Shown in pieces: positions 44,647-57,800 of a stretch of DNA of 64,000 nt. The notes under the pieces were generated by a model, which had not been told where the DNA came from, made no database searches, and worked only from the letters and a program-made list of their open reading frames with translations. Every line of letters begins with the position of its first letter. Positions within the stretch are counted from its first letter, which is position 1. Made by a program: the position numbers and the translations under genes. The DNA comes from Larix kaempferi (taxonomy: Eukaryota > Streptophyta > Pinopsida > Pinales > Pinaceae), in assembly GCA_027924585.1 (NCBI GenBank), contig BSBM01002079.1, positions 434,001 to 498,000 on the forward strand. The letters are read 5' to 3'.

Positions 44647-44800
44647 TCCATGTAAGCTTCCATGACTTTAAATCTATCGTCCTTTTGGTGACAATATAAT
44701 ATATGAATATTTGCCAATTAGTGTCCATGTAAGCTTCCATGACTTTAAATCTATCGTCCTTTTGGTGACAATATAATATATGAATATTTGCCAATTAGTG
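44647..44800 (+). repeat. Exact 77-bp tandem duplication
   Basis: Unit 1 (44647-44723) and unit 2 (44724-44800), both starting TCCATGTAAGCTTCCATGAC, appear identical, so the event is recent. Confidence 0.92.
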
Positions 44801-47800
44801 GCTTAGCAATTATTACATGGTATATAATGAGAATACATTATGCAACTGGAATTGAATGCAAATCTATTTAATAGTACGAAGCATATTTACTTTATTTTAT
44901 TGATGTCTATCGCAATTTGTATTCATGTATTCAAAGTTGGTTATGTGGTTATCATAATTTGTATCTATTTTTTTCAAATGAAAAATAACTACACTGTATT
45001 AAGAGTATGAATAATTTGTATCTATTTATTGCCAAGGCAAGGATTATAGCTTTTGATTCAAAGTCAAAATAATTTGACACTATAAATATTTTAATTAATT
45101 TTATCAATGTTTTCTGAAGTTTTCACAATATTGTTTATTAATTTTAATATTTTAAAAATATATAATATTTTTTGAAATTTTTAAATTAGCAATTTTTATT
45201 TTTTAATTGGTGGAGTACCATGAAATGACTAAATACCCCTAGTTTAAGGGGGTAATTGTCAGGAAAATAAAAATTATTTTAAAAATAAAAATTAGCTAAA
45301 TTTGTTAGCATTGCCACTTGGTACATGTAATAAAATTTCATTAATGATCCAGTCCAAGCTGGGTTGCCATGCAGTGTTCAAATTTGAACCCTTCCTGGCC
45401 CTTCCAAAGGGTTCTAGCCCTTCTTAGAAGTGTAAAGTTAAAATTGCCCTTCAAAAAAAATTTAAAATCTGAAATTTACCCTTCCAATAGGAAGGACATA
45501 ATTTATATCAACATTTCAAAAGAAGGGCAACATTTGAAATTACCCATCCATATAAATTTCAATTTCTATGTTGAAATTCCTATGCTATAAAATTCGACTC
45601 GTCATTCAAAATATTAGAAATATCATAAATTATAATCATTCACTCACTCATGTCACGCACTCACCTATGAGGTACTAGCCACTGGGATTTGACTCTAAAT
45701 CCCGAGTCACTTCGAGATGAGATCTAAGGTGTGACAATGTGTCAATGACTATGGCTGTAACAATAGAGAACCACTACTAGGCCCAAAACAAGGCTGAAAC
45801 ATTGTGCCTACAACCTGTGTGAACCCGGCTACCAATGTCCACTCGTTTTTTGTCAAAATGAAATTCAAATTGCCGAGTTGATGAGTCCTCCTCTACAAGA
45901 CTTCATTTTTTCCATGAATGTCATAGACTCACGACAACTCTAAACAACACTCAATGGCATGCAACTACAAATAATGTCATGCAACTAGAACCACAAACCA
46001 AGCAGAGGTTGATTTATGCATTGATATAGAGAGGTGGCACTAGGAACACAATATGGAGAAACAATGAGTTAGAAAAACATTTGGACCAAAGTACCACAAT
46101 GGTTATTAATAAAATTTTAAAAAACAATTTTTGGCTCAGCAATTGTCTTCAATTTTATGGGTGGCATGATCGCGATCATGTAATCTCCCTCTGTGCTTCC
46201 AAACATATGTGGTTTCTCACCATGTTTGTCTTCGACACTCGCCACCAAAATACGTATAAAAATTACATATCTTTACATCCTCTTCCATTTAAATCCTCAT
46301 CGCATAGTCATAACTAAGGATGATTATGCATGCACATCCTCACCTTATAATATCAATTGGTTCAAGGCGCATAGACAACAATAAATTATCAAATGTATCA
46401 AGACGCAAAGGGTAAAAGACAACTATAAGTAAGTCTTATATTAAATTTACCATATAAGTCTTTAATTGGCAGTGGGCACTATCATCTGAGAATTGACACG
46501 TTGGATTGTTGTGATCTTCTTATCACTCCTTACCAATGTGATTGTAAGGCTTCTTTGATGGTGAAGTCCATAATTTTAAGTCTTCTTCGTCATTCTCATG
46601 CCTTTTGCTAAGACAATAAGGAGGGCAGTGGCCCACATCAGCATGGAAAACGGTTTCGACATAGAGGTAGATACATTCATTCTTTCATTAAATAACTTAA
46701 ATTTCATGCCAGAGACTATGAATTCACCGAATCATGGATTGGTAAAAAACACATCAAATTTTAGAGCCTCGAGCTCTTAATTACTCATGTATCTAGAATT
46801 TTCGCAAATCAAGCCATTAATAAACTTCTTTTGTTGTTCTGGTTCAATTTAAAGGTAGATTGTCGAGACTCAAACATGCAGCGAGTTGCAAGGCTCCAGT
46901 TGAATTAGGATTTATTCTATTTCCCCTCCATCCCATACCTATATGTTGTCATGACAAGTTTTGAACAACAAAATCTGATGCCCGGGCCCCTATGATGCTA
47001 GCGTTGTTAACTTGCTTGGTATGGAGGATTTTTTTTAATGTTTTTTTTAGCTATGTATTATTTTTTCTTAGGCGCCTAATGTCCATCATTCTTACATCTC
47101 TCAAGCTTGGATGGTTGCCCTAAGGTTTTGGTTGGTTTTATATGTATATGTATATTTTGGTTGTAGGTTTATTATAGCCTCATTTTGCTTAGTGGCTTCT
47201 TTTTGTACATAGTTAACAGTACGTAATTTTCTCATGGTTCTAGTTTTATTTTAAGACTATATCTAGTTACAATGTCTTGCACTATGCATAAGATCATGCA
47301 GATGCCCCAATATGGTTATTGCATAGTCTAAGTAGTTTTTCTATATAATGAAGTGTGACCACGCCTAACCTAGAAAAATACAACAAAATAGTTGTTATTT
47401 TAATGCACTGTAAAATTAATGTTACATATATGTCAAGTTAATGTGTTCAAATTCAGTTTTATTGAAAAGATACCATTTTATCATGTAGATATTAAAGAGT
47501 GCTCAATTGTTTAAGATTGTTAAAATTTGGATGAGCAATATTTGTTTTTTACCTTTTTGGGGGGAAGGGTTTAGTTAATTTATACTTTTCAATTGAAGTA
47601 CAATTATTTAAATTGCCCTTCATCTTTGAAGGGCTCCAAGAACAAATACCCTTCCAATAAAAATTAAGACCCACCCTTCAAATTTGATCACTGCCATGGC
47701 TGGCGCAAATACTGAGGGTACGGGCTGGCCAGAACCTCGAACTGCGCGCATGCAGACGGACGAACCGAGAAAATAATTGGAAAAATGAAAATCAAAAGTT

Positions 47801-49203
47801 AACATTAAAAAAATATATACTAATTACCTTAAACATAAATATACTTGCATGTGGGATTTTTGAATTTTGTGCAATCCAGGGGATAGGATATCCAATTGCA
47901 TAGACATAGGAGGGCTCGTCCGATCAATGATCAATGCTGTGCGAGGTGCTGAAGATAGACCTGCCTTGCGAGCTAAGAATTAACGCAACGTCAACTGAAA
48001 TTAATGAAGATGTTGTTACTGCATGAAGAAGAGGAGAGGGAGTGTTAACTTAGCATAAATAGAGTTAATGTAGACGTCACTTCATTGTTGCCTTGGGCAT
48101 AACAAAGCCAATCAACAAATTTTTAAAATTTTGATTTTTAATCTCCAACTGCCAAGAATGAGATCAAAATTGGTCACATCAAGGCATCAAGGTTTATCAC
48201 ACCTATAGCCAATTAGATAATATATAACTGTGTTTTTAATGTAATTGAAAAATATTTATTTTTTACATTCTATAGTTTAACTTTGGAAATGAATTTATAA
48301 TTTTATAATTATTGCAAAACAAAAACCTGAACTCAATATACTATACTATTTTGAACATTCCAATAATAAGCATTAATTCTGGGCATGTTTTATCTCATCC
48401 TTCCAATTCCACTATTTTTACATTTTTTCTTTTATCTTTTGTTTTAGGGTTGTAAATAAATAAATAAATAAAATACAAATATATTCATATTTATTGTTGT
48501 ATTTTACTTTATGTTCTTTTCATAACTCACTACTTAGCATTTGTAAGATAATTAAAAATAGAATTTTAGAAATGCAACTCATTTTCATTTCTTTCTTTGA
48601 AGATGGAAGTTTTTTTTTTGTTTTTTTTTTCATATTTAAGGTTTACATTTATCTTCTTTACATAATAAAATTCAAATCAAGATTTCAATAGATTGATAGA
48701 ATTGTTTTCTTTCACAAATTTTGTTTAGTTTTATATCTCAAATTGCCCATAAAAATAATTTTTTTATAAAAAAAGGATTGTTGTAAATATTTGGGACAAT
48801 GTATTTTTACTTAAGATATAAATGTAAAAACTCTTTATACACATATTTCACCTTTCAAAAACATTCAAAATGTGTACTCATTTTTATAAATATTTTTTAA
48901 GCACACAAACTATATCTCAACCATTAAATATTAAATCCAATAATAAATAAACAAGAGCTGCGTGCAGCTTAATCCCTGCCTTCTAGATTAAAAGATAAAG
49001 AAAATACGAAAAACAAATTATTGAATAACAATAATGCAACAATGTTCAAATATAATTCCCAATAAACACCAGCTTGTTCCGGTTAAAACCAATTCTCATT
49101 GCATTTCAGATCACGTATTCCATATCAGACTCGCCATCAGAGAGACACACTAGAGAAAACTTGTTGTACCTAGACCTTGTAGCATTGGCTCTTAAACCTT
49201 CAT

Positions 49204-49478
49204 GTCAATAGTCGGAGGACATGCAGGCATTGCAACATCAACAACATCAATAGCTGGAGGACATGCAAGTTTCCAATCGACAATTAAAGTAGTGTTCTGC
49301 GTGCCTGGAAAGCCCCGGAAGTGAGTTTTGGGATACTTTAACCGCATTGCTAGGGGACAAGTTTCCAGCTGGAGGACATGCAAGTTTCCAGTCCACAATT
49401 AAAGCAGTGTTCCACGTGCCCGAAAAACCCTGAAACTGAGTGTTGTAATACCTTCACAACATTGCTAGAGGGCTTATA
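49204..49478 (+). repeat. 115-bp tandem repeat, two full units and a partial one
   Basis: Units starting AGCTGGAGGACATGCAAGTT at 49252 and 49367 are about 80-85% similar. A partial unit (GTCGGAGGACATGCAGGC) precedes them at about 49211. Confidence 0.75.
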
Positions 49479-50552
49479 ATAAACCAATTCCTCGAAAAAA
49501 GGCCATATACCTTCAAAATCATGATTGGACCAAGTATGAAATGAGACAAAAAAACTTCGAATAAATTGTATTGAGAAAAGTGTTGAACTAATGCAAAAGC
49601 TAAAAATTGATTTCTATAGTCCCTAGGGACTAATAACACCCATTTTGACTTCATAATCACAAAGAGACACAAAGAACCATCAAAAAATTCAATTTATCAT
49701 AAAAACAATAACAACTCCTAGGCTTCATAAACTTTACTCACCTTTCACATTTCAAAATACAAAATGAAATTAAGAAAAAACAAATTCTAATCTCACCAAC
49801 TTTCCACTATATCAGTTTAAAAATTACATAGTATTTGTAGCATTCCACTATATCAATTTAATAATTACATGGTATTTATAGCAGAGAGCATGAATACCAA
49901 CACGAGACCAATTCATGGTATTTACAAATTATGAAATACAAAATTTATTAAATATATCCAAACTATGAAATATACAAAATTTATTCAATTACAAAATACT
50001 AAATATTTTCAAATTACTAAATATATAAAATTTATTAAATTATAAATACTTACAAATTATTAAATATATAAAATTTAACATATACAAAAGATTGCCAATG
50101 ATAACATTTTAAAAATATGGAAATTACTATTGGAAAGAATGCTACATTAGCTTTGAAAGGAGGTGGTTGAAACAAAGTGATGGCATTTATCCAAAGAATT
50201 CTAGTCTATACAATTTAAGAATGAAAGTGCAATGAATGGAGATGCGATTAGTTCGAGATGAAGTTTGATACAGTTTGAAGAAGATAATGGGCACAACCAA
50301 CCCAATATAGAATAGATGGACATAAATCAATAAATATTTTATGAACGATAGTTTTGCAATTGATTCGGGTGGCAAATAAATTGAATTAATGGATGTAAAC
50401 TGGAGTAGGATAAACACAATCTTAGAGTAGGAATTTCAACTTAAAAGAAATGACACAGACAATCACATTATTGAACAAAATATGTACATGAGCGAAGGAT
50501 ATACTCTGAGCATTTGAAAATCTAAGTTAAACTGCAATTTCATGTAAACTAG

Positions 50553-50616
50553 AGATTGAAAATGTGAAACATAAATAAATATAAAGATTGAAAATGTGAA
50601 ACATAAATAAATACAG
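50553..50616 (+). repeat. 32-bp tandem duplication
   Basis: AGATTGAAAATGTGAAACAT followed by AAATAAATA occurs at 50553 and 50585 with almost no change. Confidence 0.85.
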
Positions 50617-50683
50617 AAAGAAACATAAAAAATGCATATACAAATAGAGGAACATAAATCTATATATTCAACTATCTAATCTA

Positions 50684-51135
50684 TGTTAGGATATTCCTAT
50701 ACTCCATCCTAGTCCTAGCAGCATTTTCATTATTTGCATTTTCAGTCATGCATGCACTTTTAGGGTTTGCATGCATCCCAGTCATCAGTCCAGCACCTAG
50801 CCCTCAGTTAGCCAGTCCCCGGGAGCTTCTCTCAGATCAGTTTTAGCCCTCCTAGTGCTTAGTGTGCCCCTTCATGCAATTACATACATCTCATGCGCCC
50901 TCTCTCACCTACCACTCAGTTGCACTTCAGTTAATTGAGTTATCATCAGTTCTTTCCTTGATTTAAGGCTACACTGACTCTCAACTGACTGTATCACTCT
51001 GATGGATCTCCAGTGAGACTAGACTGCCCATTCTGACTCCAGTTAGCTCCTCATGCGCCCTCCACTGAGCCTCCTTCATTCAGTTACACCTACCACATTC
51101 AGTTTGACTGATGGTTGACAGTTACATGAGCATTA
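50684..51135 (+). mobile_element. LTR fragment (element F), cut by element E
   Basis: TGTTAGGATATTCC at 50684 starts a stretch with a base composition unlike its left flank, rich in CAGTT and CTCATGCGCCCTC repeats (near 50893 and 51052). It looks like the beginning of an LTR and is interrupted by element E at 51136. No partner copy is in the window, so this is tentative. Confidence 0.35.
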
Positions 51136-52544
51136 TGTAATGTCCCCAGTTTGACCCTTATAATATTTTGGGCTATAACGTAAATATTGTATGCATATTA
51201 TGTATGATTCCTAGTGTGGAGCTCAAGGCCAAGGCCCCACTAGTGAACATTCGACCTCGAAGAGGCAATTATTGGATATTATGCTACCCATGTGTTGTGA
51301 ACCATGGGAATTGTAAATATGCATTTTAATATAAAATACCCACAACTAGCTATGCAATGCAATAAGAGATGGGGGCATGATTTTACAAGGAATTGGAAGG
51401 GAAAACATTCAAACCCTTGAGCCAATCAAGTCAAGCCAAGTGTCAATAAAAGAACCCATCAAACCCTCAACTACCCATGTTGACTTTTGTACCCAATCAT
51501 TGATTTCTCCCAAGAGTTGGTTCAGGTAGTTAATGCCTTGGGGAATGGGAGGTATGGCTGTCCAAATTCAAATATGGGCAAGCCACCCTGCATGGAAAAA
51601 CATGTTTGGCTTCTTGGGCATGAAAAGAGCCATGAATTGCTCCTCAAGCCATTATCCATCAACCAGTTCCTCTCCCTCACGAGTTGGGAGCTACCTGGGC
51701 GTTTTTCAGCCATGTTTTTATGGTTTTCCTTGATCCTCAGCTAGGAGAAGGGAATTTTTGTGTTGTATAGCAGTGGGGAAGAAGGGGAAATCGAACTGGG
51801 GTTCAATAGAGACCGTTTTGGGCTGTTGAATGCTGAGATATTTGGGGAAGAAATCATTTTCCTCCCCGTGGTTGTTTGCCCCATCCCACAATCCGTTTTT
51901 GGTTGGAAACATTTTTGGGAAAACCCATGGCCATCTTATTCGTAAATCCCATTGTTTAAAAGGTGTATCCATGCCCAATGTTGTGCTTGCTATGTGAGAA
52001 AAGAGTATGTTGGGGTATGGGTTATGGGTATCTATTGCTTTGGCTTGAGCTTGAGTGCAAGCATCCAGGGTTCAAATGTAGTCTGATAAACCCAGCTATG
52101 GACTGGCTTCGCTCAGATGAAATGATTAATTGGCTGTGTGTGAGCTTGAATGTCCCCTGTTCCTTGTAAGAATCATGCCCAGCTCAGGGGTGGCATTTGT
52201 GTTGAGAGATTGATGAACACAACTGGCCTATGGTTCGGTGGAACGTTGCAATGACATAGCTGGTTGTTTGGGACCGCATTACAGTGAGATGAATATATTC
52301 TCTTATGTGTATTTACTTCTGCATTGTTTTAATTAATTGATGATTGTTATTGATATATTGAGTGCATATGAAAATATGTGTGTGGATGAATTTATTTTCG
52401 CTGTGCATATTTGTTTGATTTACATCTGCACACATTTGTTTTTAACTGTATGCATCTAATGAATGGGCTGAGTTTTATGAAAAGCCCCATAGATTGGTAG
52501 CATGTTCCCTTCCTTGCATTGGGTCCAAGGGTGGGTACATTACA
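51136..52544 (+). repeat. Element E 5' LTR (1409 bp)
   Basis: TGTAATGTCCCCAGTTTGAC...GGGTACATTACA. Its first 119 bp are repeated at 58884-59002 with three differences. No convincing coding content. Confidence 0.85.
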
Positions 52545-52546
52545 TT

Positions 52547-52558
52547 TGGTATCAGAGC
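52547..52558 (+). other. Element E primer-binding site (initiator Met tRNA type)
   Basis: TGGTATCAGAGC, 2 nt after the 5' LTR, is the standard plant PBS and so fixes the LTR end. Confidence 0.92.
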
Positions 52559-52689
52559 TGCTAGTTGCAGCATTGGGCCTTCATGGGCTACCTATCACAA
52601 TTGCAGAGGTAAGTATGCTTCCTGCCCAGCACAGACCGTTAAGAAAAGTTTCAAAATTTTGAATTTTTTCAAAAAAATTCTAAGTGTTT

Positions 52690-53290
52690 TGCCTAACTGA
52701 TTCGACAAGTCTCGTGGAGTTGAGTCGATGTGTTTCGGCGAACCTCACTGAGTTGCGCCGAAGTTGCCAGCTAGAACTGGCGAGTTTGCGCCGAAGTTGG
52801 CGGCGAAACTTGGCGAGTTGCTCCACAACGAACCGGCAGAAAATCAATAAGTTTGCCGAAAAAGAAGGAAAATTTCGGCGGAAAGTTATGAGTTTTAGGC
52901 CGAAACAGCGGAAAAATTTGAAGAGTTTCCACCGAAACAGCAGAAAGAGTTGATGAGTTTCGCCGAAATGTGTCGGAAGGAAAAGATGAATTTCGACCGG
53001 AAGAACTCGGCAAGTTGGTTCGAAACGGTGGGAGAACTCGACGAGTTGCTCCGAAAAATCTCAAAAATTTTCTAAGTGTTTTCGGCGGGAGAACTCGGCA
53101 AGTTGGTCCGAAACGGCGGAAGAACTCCGCGAGTTGCTCCGCAATGGGTCGGAAGAGATGGATGAGTTCGCCGATCGACAGAACTCGGTGAGTTTCTCCA
53201 CAAAAGGTCGGAAGAACTCAGCGAGTTGGTCCGCAACAGGTCGGAAGAACTGGACGAGTTGCTCTGAGACAGGGAATTCCAGCTGTTTTC
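52690..53290 (+). repeat. GC-rich ~33-bp minisatellite in element E leader
   Basis: Degenerate units of the type AACTCGGCGAGTTGGTCCG, followed by AAACGGNCGGAAG, are repeated many times in about 600 bp that is clearly richer in GC than the surroundings. Where the register is kept for two units (about 53208-53265) the frame reads SEELSELVRNRSEELDELL, an 11-residue coiled-coil repeat. Indels shift the register elsewhere, so long ORFs appear on both strands. Confidence 0.8.
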
Positions 53291-53330
53291 CAAGGAAATT
53301 TTTCAGGTGCCGAAAGTTGAAAAATGCCAT

Positions 53331-54674
53331 GGAACTTATTCCCCCTTGACCCCTGTCGTCCCCCGAAGATAGTTGTTTAAAGTGTGAAATGCATTCTTTA
53401 TGCTTGGAATGAGAAGCAGGAATTGCATAGAAGGGTGTGGAAGTCTAATTAAGAGTAAATAGTTGTAATGTGCATTGCGGAAGAGCAATGGGAGCAGCAA
53501 GACAATGTTGATAAGAGGGAAATTCCTCACCTTAAACTATTTATGTTTATAGCATAAGAATTGCATGTTTGGAAAATAGCAAGAATGAATGTTATACACA
53601 TATGTATATACTGAATTGCTAATTCGTGAGAAGATCATAGCTAATGAATCATTGTGTGCTTGGTAGGAAAGCCAAGAAAAGGATCAGCTATGATGTAGAG
53701 GAGAAACTCCATGTCATGATGAGGAATTGGAAAGGGAGAATTCCTTAACTCCTCTCTTGCTATTGTATTTTTATTTCCTGAGTTTTATATACTGGAAATT
53801 ATGGCATAGGGATGCTGGAAATGCAAGAGAATAATGCATATGAATTAATGGGCATGATTAGAAGAGTTATTGCATAATGCATGTGAATTGCTTATGCATG
53901 AGCATGATATTGCATATTGGTAAAATAGTGAGGTTTTACATATGCAATGAACCACTTAAGATAATTATTGTGGTTGCTAATAATTAGTTGTGTTCGTATT
54001 GGTTGTAGGACCAAAGACAACCGAAGCATAGCTAAGGATGTGGATGATGTTGTTGCATATGACCAAAAACCTTATGAGGAAATGATGGTGCAACAAATCT
54101 ATGACCATGAGGTTGACAAAAGGATTGTGTAGCATTGGTAAGAGGCCAACTGATCAGGTAACATCAAGCGATGTTAATAACAGCCATGCAGGTAATGGTT
54201 AATTATGTTTAATTGCATGAATGTTGAAAGAGAATTTGGTAAGATCCCTTCAACTATGTTTAAACCATGTTGATTTGGTTTGCATGTGGTATTGAGTTCC
54301 TGAAGGTGAATTCCAACCTACCAAGTATGGTCAGGTGTGGATAAGTGAAGGCAAGGAGCCTTACACCCTATAGTGCATTCATATGAAATTATACCACACC
54401 GTTTGTGTATGATTGGTTGTGAATTTAGCAACCAAAGCAAGTGATGACTTATGGTCCTATTGTAGTGTATGCCATATGAGATAGGCATGGTTAGGCCATA
54501 ATATGTTGAAATGCCTAGTATTCATGGATTAGTGCAAGGTTGTATTGAGGGGTTATGAGTTGAGTGAATGCACATTAAAAGATTATGTAAATGTTGTGAA
54601 TGTGCATGCATATGTGTGGGTGCACATGTTGAGATGCATTGTGTGAATGCATGGGTGTGACATATATATGTTTC
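53331..54674 (+). other. Element E internal region, left non-coding part
   Basis: AT-rich, no domain recognised in any frame. It contains recurring phrases such as GAATTGCATGTTTGG and TTGCATATTGG at irregular spacing. Confidence 0.5.
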
Positions 54675-54977
54675 TAAGATGCACCTGCAACAATTAATTA
54701 CTAAGAATATGCGAAATAGCAGAAATAATAGAACAGAATCACTTTTATATTGATCACAGGCCACTTCGAGGGGGCAACCTCCTTTGAGCAAGCTCAATAC
54801 AATTAACTTCACGGTGCCTTCAATGACCTCAACACACACTTATATACTAAGTCTATGCCCAATACCATGAGTCAAAACCATGGGACATATAATACTACGG
54901 GACGACTTACAAAGCATATGCGTCCAATAACAATATACTAACATAGTAAAGAGAAGGGTTTACATAGGTTCCTAACA
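54675..54977 (-). mobile_element. Solo LTR of the element B family
   Basis: Reverse complement of a B LTR (TGTTAGGAACCTATG...GCAGGTGCATCTTA), with perfect target duplications GTTTC at 54670-54674 and 54978-54982. It is 303 bp instead of 374-387 because it lacks the internal duplicated block. It formed by LTR-LTR recombination of a full element that had inserted into E. Confidence 0.93.
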
Positions 54978-54982
54978 GTTTC

Positions 54983-56552
54983 AATGCAGTTAGATAATAG
55001 ATGAAATGGTGGACTATTGTTAATCCTGAGACCATTCCATGAGATGCTATGAATGCAGGAGAAAGACTGCATGAAGAAGGTAGACGTGTGATGGGCTACC
55101 AGAGCACTCTATTGGAAAGACAGAGTTGCATAGAATATGAAGTAATGAGTATTTACAGTTTATTTAAATTGCATGGATAGTGTGACTGTGTCTTGCAATT
55201 TTATTATGATAACGATGCATATATAGAAATGTATATATTTCATTGCATTTCAAATGTTAACAGCTGAAGGTGTTTGAATTATTGAGTGTTATAATTCTGA
55301 GATCACTTCAGTGACTATTGTGGCAATGGAAGGATTATATGCATAGATACTCACAACGTGTTTGGCTGATTGAAGTTTCAGATTTAAGGTAGAAAAGTCT
55401 TGTGTATGGCAATAAGGATAAGTCCATAGCAGAGACCAGGATCTACCATGTCCAGAAGCCAAAGGTTATGAGAGGGTTCTCATGGTTGTGAATTATGCAT
55501 GAAACAAATCTGAAAATTTTCTAGTTTAAGTTTATAAGAATAATCTCATGGTTGCAAATCTAATTTCTGTAGGAAAACAGATTTGTAAATTTCAGATTTG
55601 AAAATTTTGCTAATGATTGTTTGGCTTATATAAAATTGTGTCAGGAGGACATGTTGTAAGTGGATGTTCATGTATGGTAGCGAGGGTGAAACCATAATGG
55701 ATAGAGTGATACCACTTATGAGAGCCAAACAATATGAGGATAGCCTCATTGCTAAGCAAATTAATTTCTGTAGTAGACATAATTGCAAATGCATATTGAA
55801 TTTAATTATTAATGACATTGATTGGTTATGAAACAATCACATTTGAAGCTTATTGCTAAATGTTGCTGACTATTTGGCTATTTGATAAATGTGCCAGGAT
55901 GACATATTGCAGGAAGACCATGTGTGATGTCCTGCAAAAGCCAAACTAGATGGGAAGGACCCCATGCTTTAGAAATGGGTTTCGGGTGAAACATCATTGC
56001 AAATGATGATAATGTCTTAACTGAACTGCATGTTGGTAAACCATGTGAGTGAGACAGTGAAATTGTGCCAAGAAGGCATGTGTGGGTTATGAAACGTGAA
56101 AATATTGGGGTGGCAACCCGAAGTACTGTTGACTCAGAGAAGGGAGCCCCCATTCTTCGCAAAGGAAGGAAAGATACATCTGAAAAGGGATAAGTATTCT
56201 ATAACCCTAACTCCGAGTATATATGTCTGGTTATTAGGTTTAATATGCAGAGCATGTTTTATTATTTCATTATTATTCCAGATTGCTTGAGTATGACTAG
56301 GGCCTACATGACCCCCATTAGAAAGGGATGCATACCTTTCGGGTGCTAGGTTATGTTAGGGTTGTCAATATTGACTACACCCTAAGGGAATGGACGCATT
56401 CCTGGTGTTTCAATACTTGATAGTGAATGATATGAAATATGTTTACAATTTTAGAGCATCAACACTGATGAGCTTGCTTATCCTTCTTGTGCTATCAGCT
56501 TGCACAGATGCAATTGGGTGCTACACACAGATGAAGCAAAATGAAAGGTTGT
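54983..56552 (+). other. Element E internal region, middle non-coding part
   Basis: No coding domain seen. Several diverged modules with CCATGT-GAAGCCAAA-like phrases (about 55450, 55660, 55918) suggest old internal duplications. Confidence 0.45.
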
Positions 56553-56718
56553 TATGAAGGGTTGTCGCATGCCTAATAAATCCAGTCAGTACACTGGTTT
56601 GGCATTATTTGCTTGGATGTTGTGGGTGTTGTGAAGATTTTATGAAGGGTTGTTGCATGCCTAATAAACCCAATCGGTGCACTGGTTTGGAATTATTTAC
56701 TTGGATGTTGTGTGGTGT
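56553..56718 (+). repeat. 88-bp tandem duplication in element E
   Basis: TATGAAGGGTTGTCGCATGC at 56553 and its near copy at 56641 head two units with about 85-90% similarity (both continue CTAATAAA and CACTGGTTTGG). Confidence 0.8.
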
Positions 56719-57059
56719 GAGTGGGTATCATGGGGCCATGATAGCGTACAGTAAAGAAAGTCACCTATAGAGTTCCTAAAAGGGAACCGTTGGTTTTCCC
56801 GGGAGAGGGAATGCCATCCTTGTGTGGATGAAGAATTGTTATGTGCATGGAGGGTTGTGACACGCGTGAAAGGCTGATGCAAGCCTAAGGCAGAGTGGTA
56901 GAGCCTTGACCTATAATGGTCGGTGACGCAGTTTACTTCCATTGATCGATGATCCAGACAAATGTGTTGGCTCAACAATGGAGAGGGCCAACCAGGTATG
57001 GGACTGGTTGGGCACCACAAATGCTTGGTAAATCCAGTCGGCATGAAGGTGTGTTGGTT

Positions 57060-57800
57060 GGGCATTAACTATTTGATCTTGTGGAGCAACATGTGTGTCG
57101 GCCAAACATCCAAGTCCATAGGTGATCCCAAGGCTTGCAAAGCGAAGCAGGACCCTGTGGACCAGAAAGGCAAATGCACAATACAGATAAGTATTCATTT
57201 TCATTTATTTCTTGTTTGGAATAATGAAGATTTCAGGTATAAGTCTTATGACAACCAAGCTAACACACTATTGTTTCTTTGTTGGAAACATTGGACATTG
57301 CGGGAAGTAAGGACCCTGAAAGAGCCACAAACGTTTGGTAAGCCAGAGAGTAACTGGTTGTGCACTATAAATTCTTTATAAAACTAGAGAGTAACTGGTT
57401 GTGCACTATAAAATTCGTGGTAAATCCAGAGAGTAACTGATGCTCGATAAATTCAGAGAATAGTTGGTGGGAACCTTAACCACTTGATGTTGTGGAGCAG
57501 CCAGCGTGCTGGCCAAACATTCCTTAATTAATTGATAAAAACCCAGTCGAGGTACTGGCCTGGCATTGCCTATTCGAATGGTTGTGGAGTAGCCTGTGTG
57601 CTGGCCCAACATTCATTATCGTACCCACGAGAAATCCAAAGCTAGTAAAGCAAAGAAGGATCTCGTGGAATAAAGAGAAGATATCCAATACATATAAGTA
57701 TTTGGTTATCTTGCAACTCTTGCTTATGAATATATGTGTGTATATGATTTAATTATGATTTCTTAAACTCTTGTTTACAGATAAACCTTATGAAAATAAA
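57060..57800 (+). repeat. Diverged modular repeats in element E
   Basis: A module with GTGGAGCAACATGTGTGTCG and GCCAAACAT, then GCAAAGCGAAGCAGGA, then AGATAAGTATT (57080-57200) recurs at about 57585-57695 and in part at 57490. Between them a 42-bp unit GAGAGTAACTGGTTGTGCAC is repeated about three times (57343-57440). No frame survives through them. Confidence 0.65.

Larger units (their letters stand above)
43727..50683. other. Gene-free AT-rich region with local tandem duplications
   Basis: About 7 kb with no ORF that I would call a gene. Short tandem repeats are listed separately (44077-44166, 44647-44800, 49252-49478, 50553-50616). Two diverged direct repeats, each with AAATTGCCCTTCA about 32 nt before ACCCTTCCAATA, lie at about 45441-45491 and 47609-47666. 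They could bound an unknown 2.3-kb element. Confidence 0.6.

Noticed and set aside
45369-45590. 73-codon + strand ORF
   Set aside because: AT-rich, repetitive CCCTTC background with no protein features.
52771-53330. Overlapping ORFs on both strands at the GC-rich array
   Set aside because: Open frames on both strands come from the 33-bp repeat (few A/T-rich stop codons). Frame is not kept across units.
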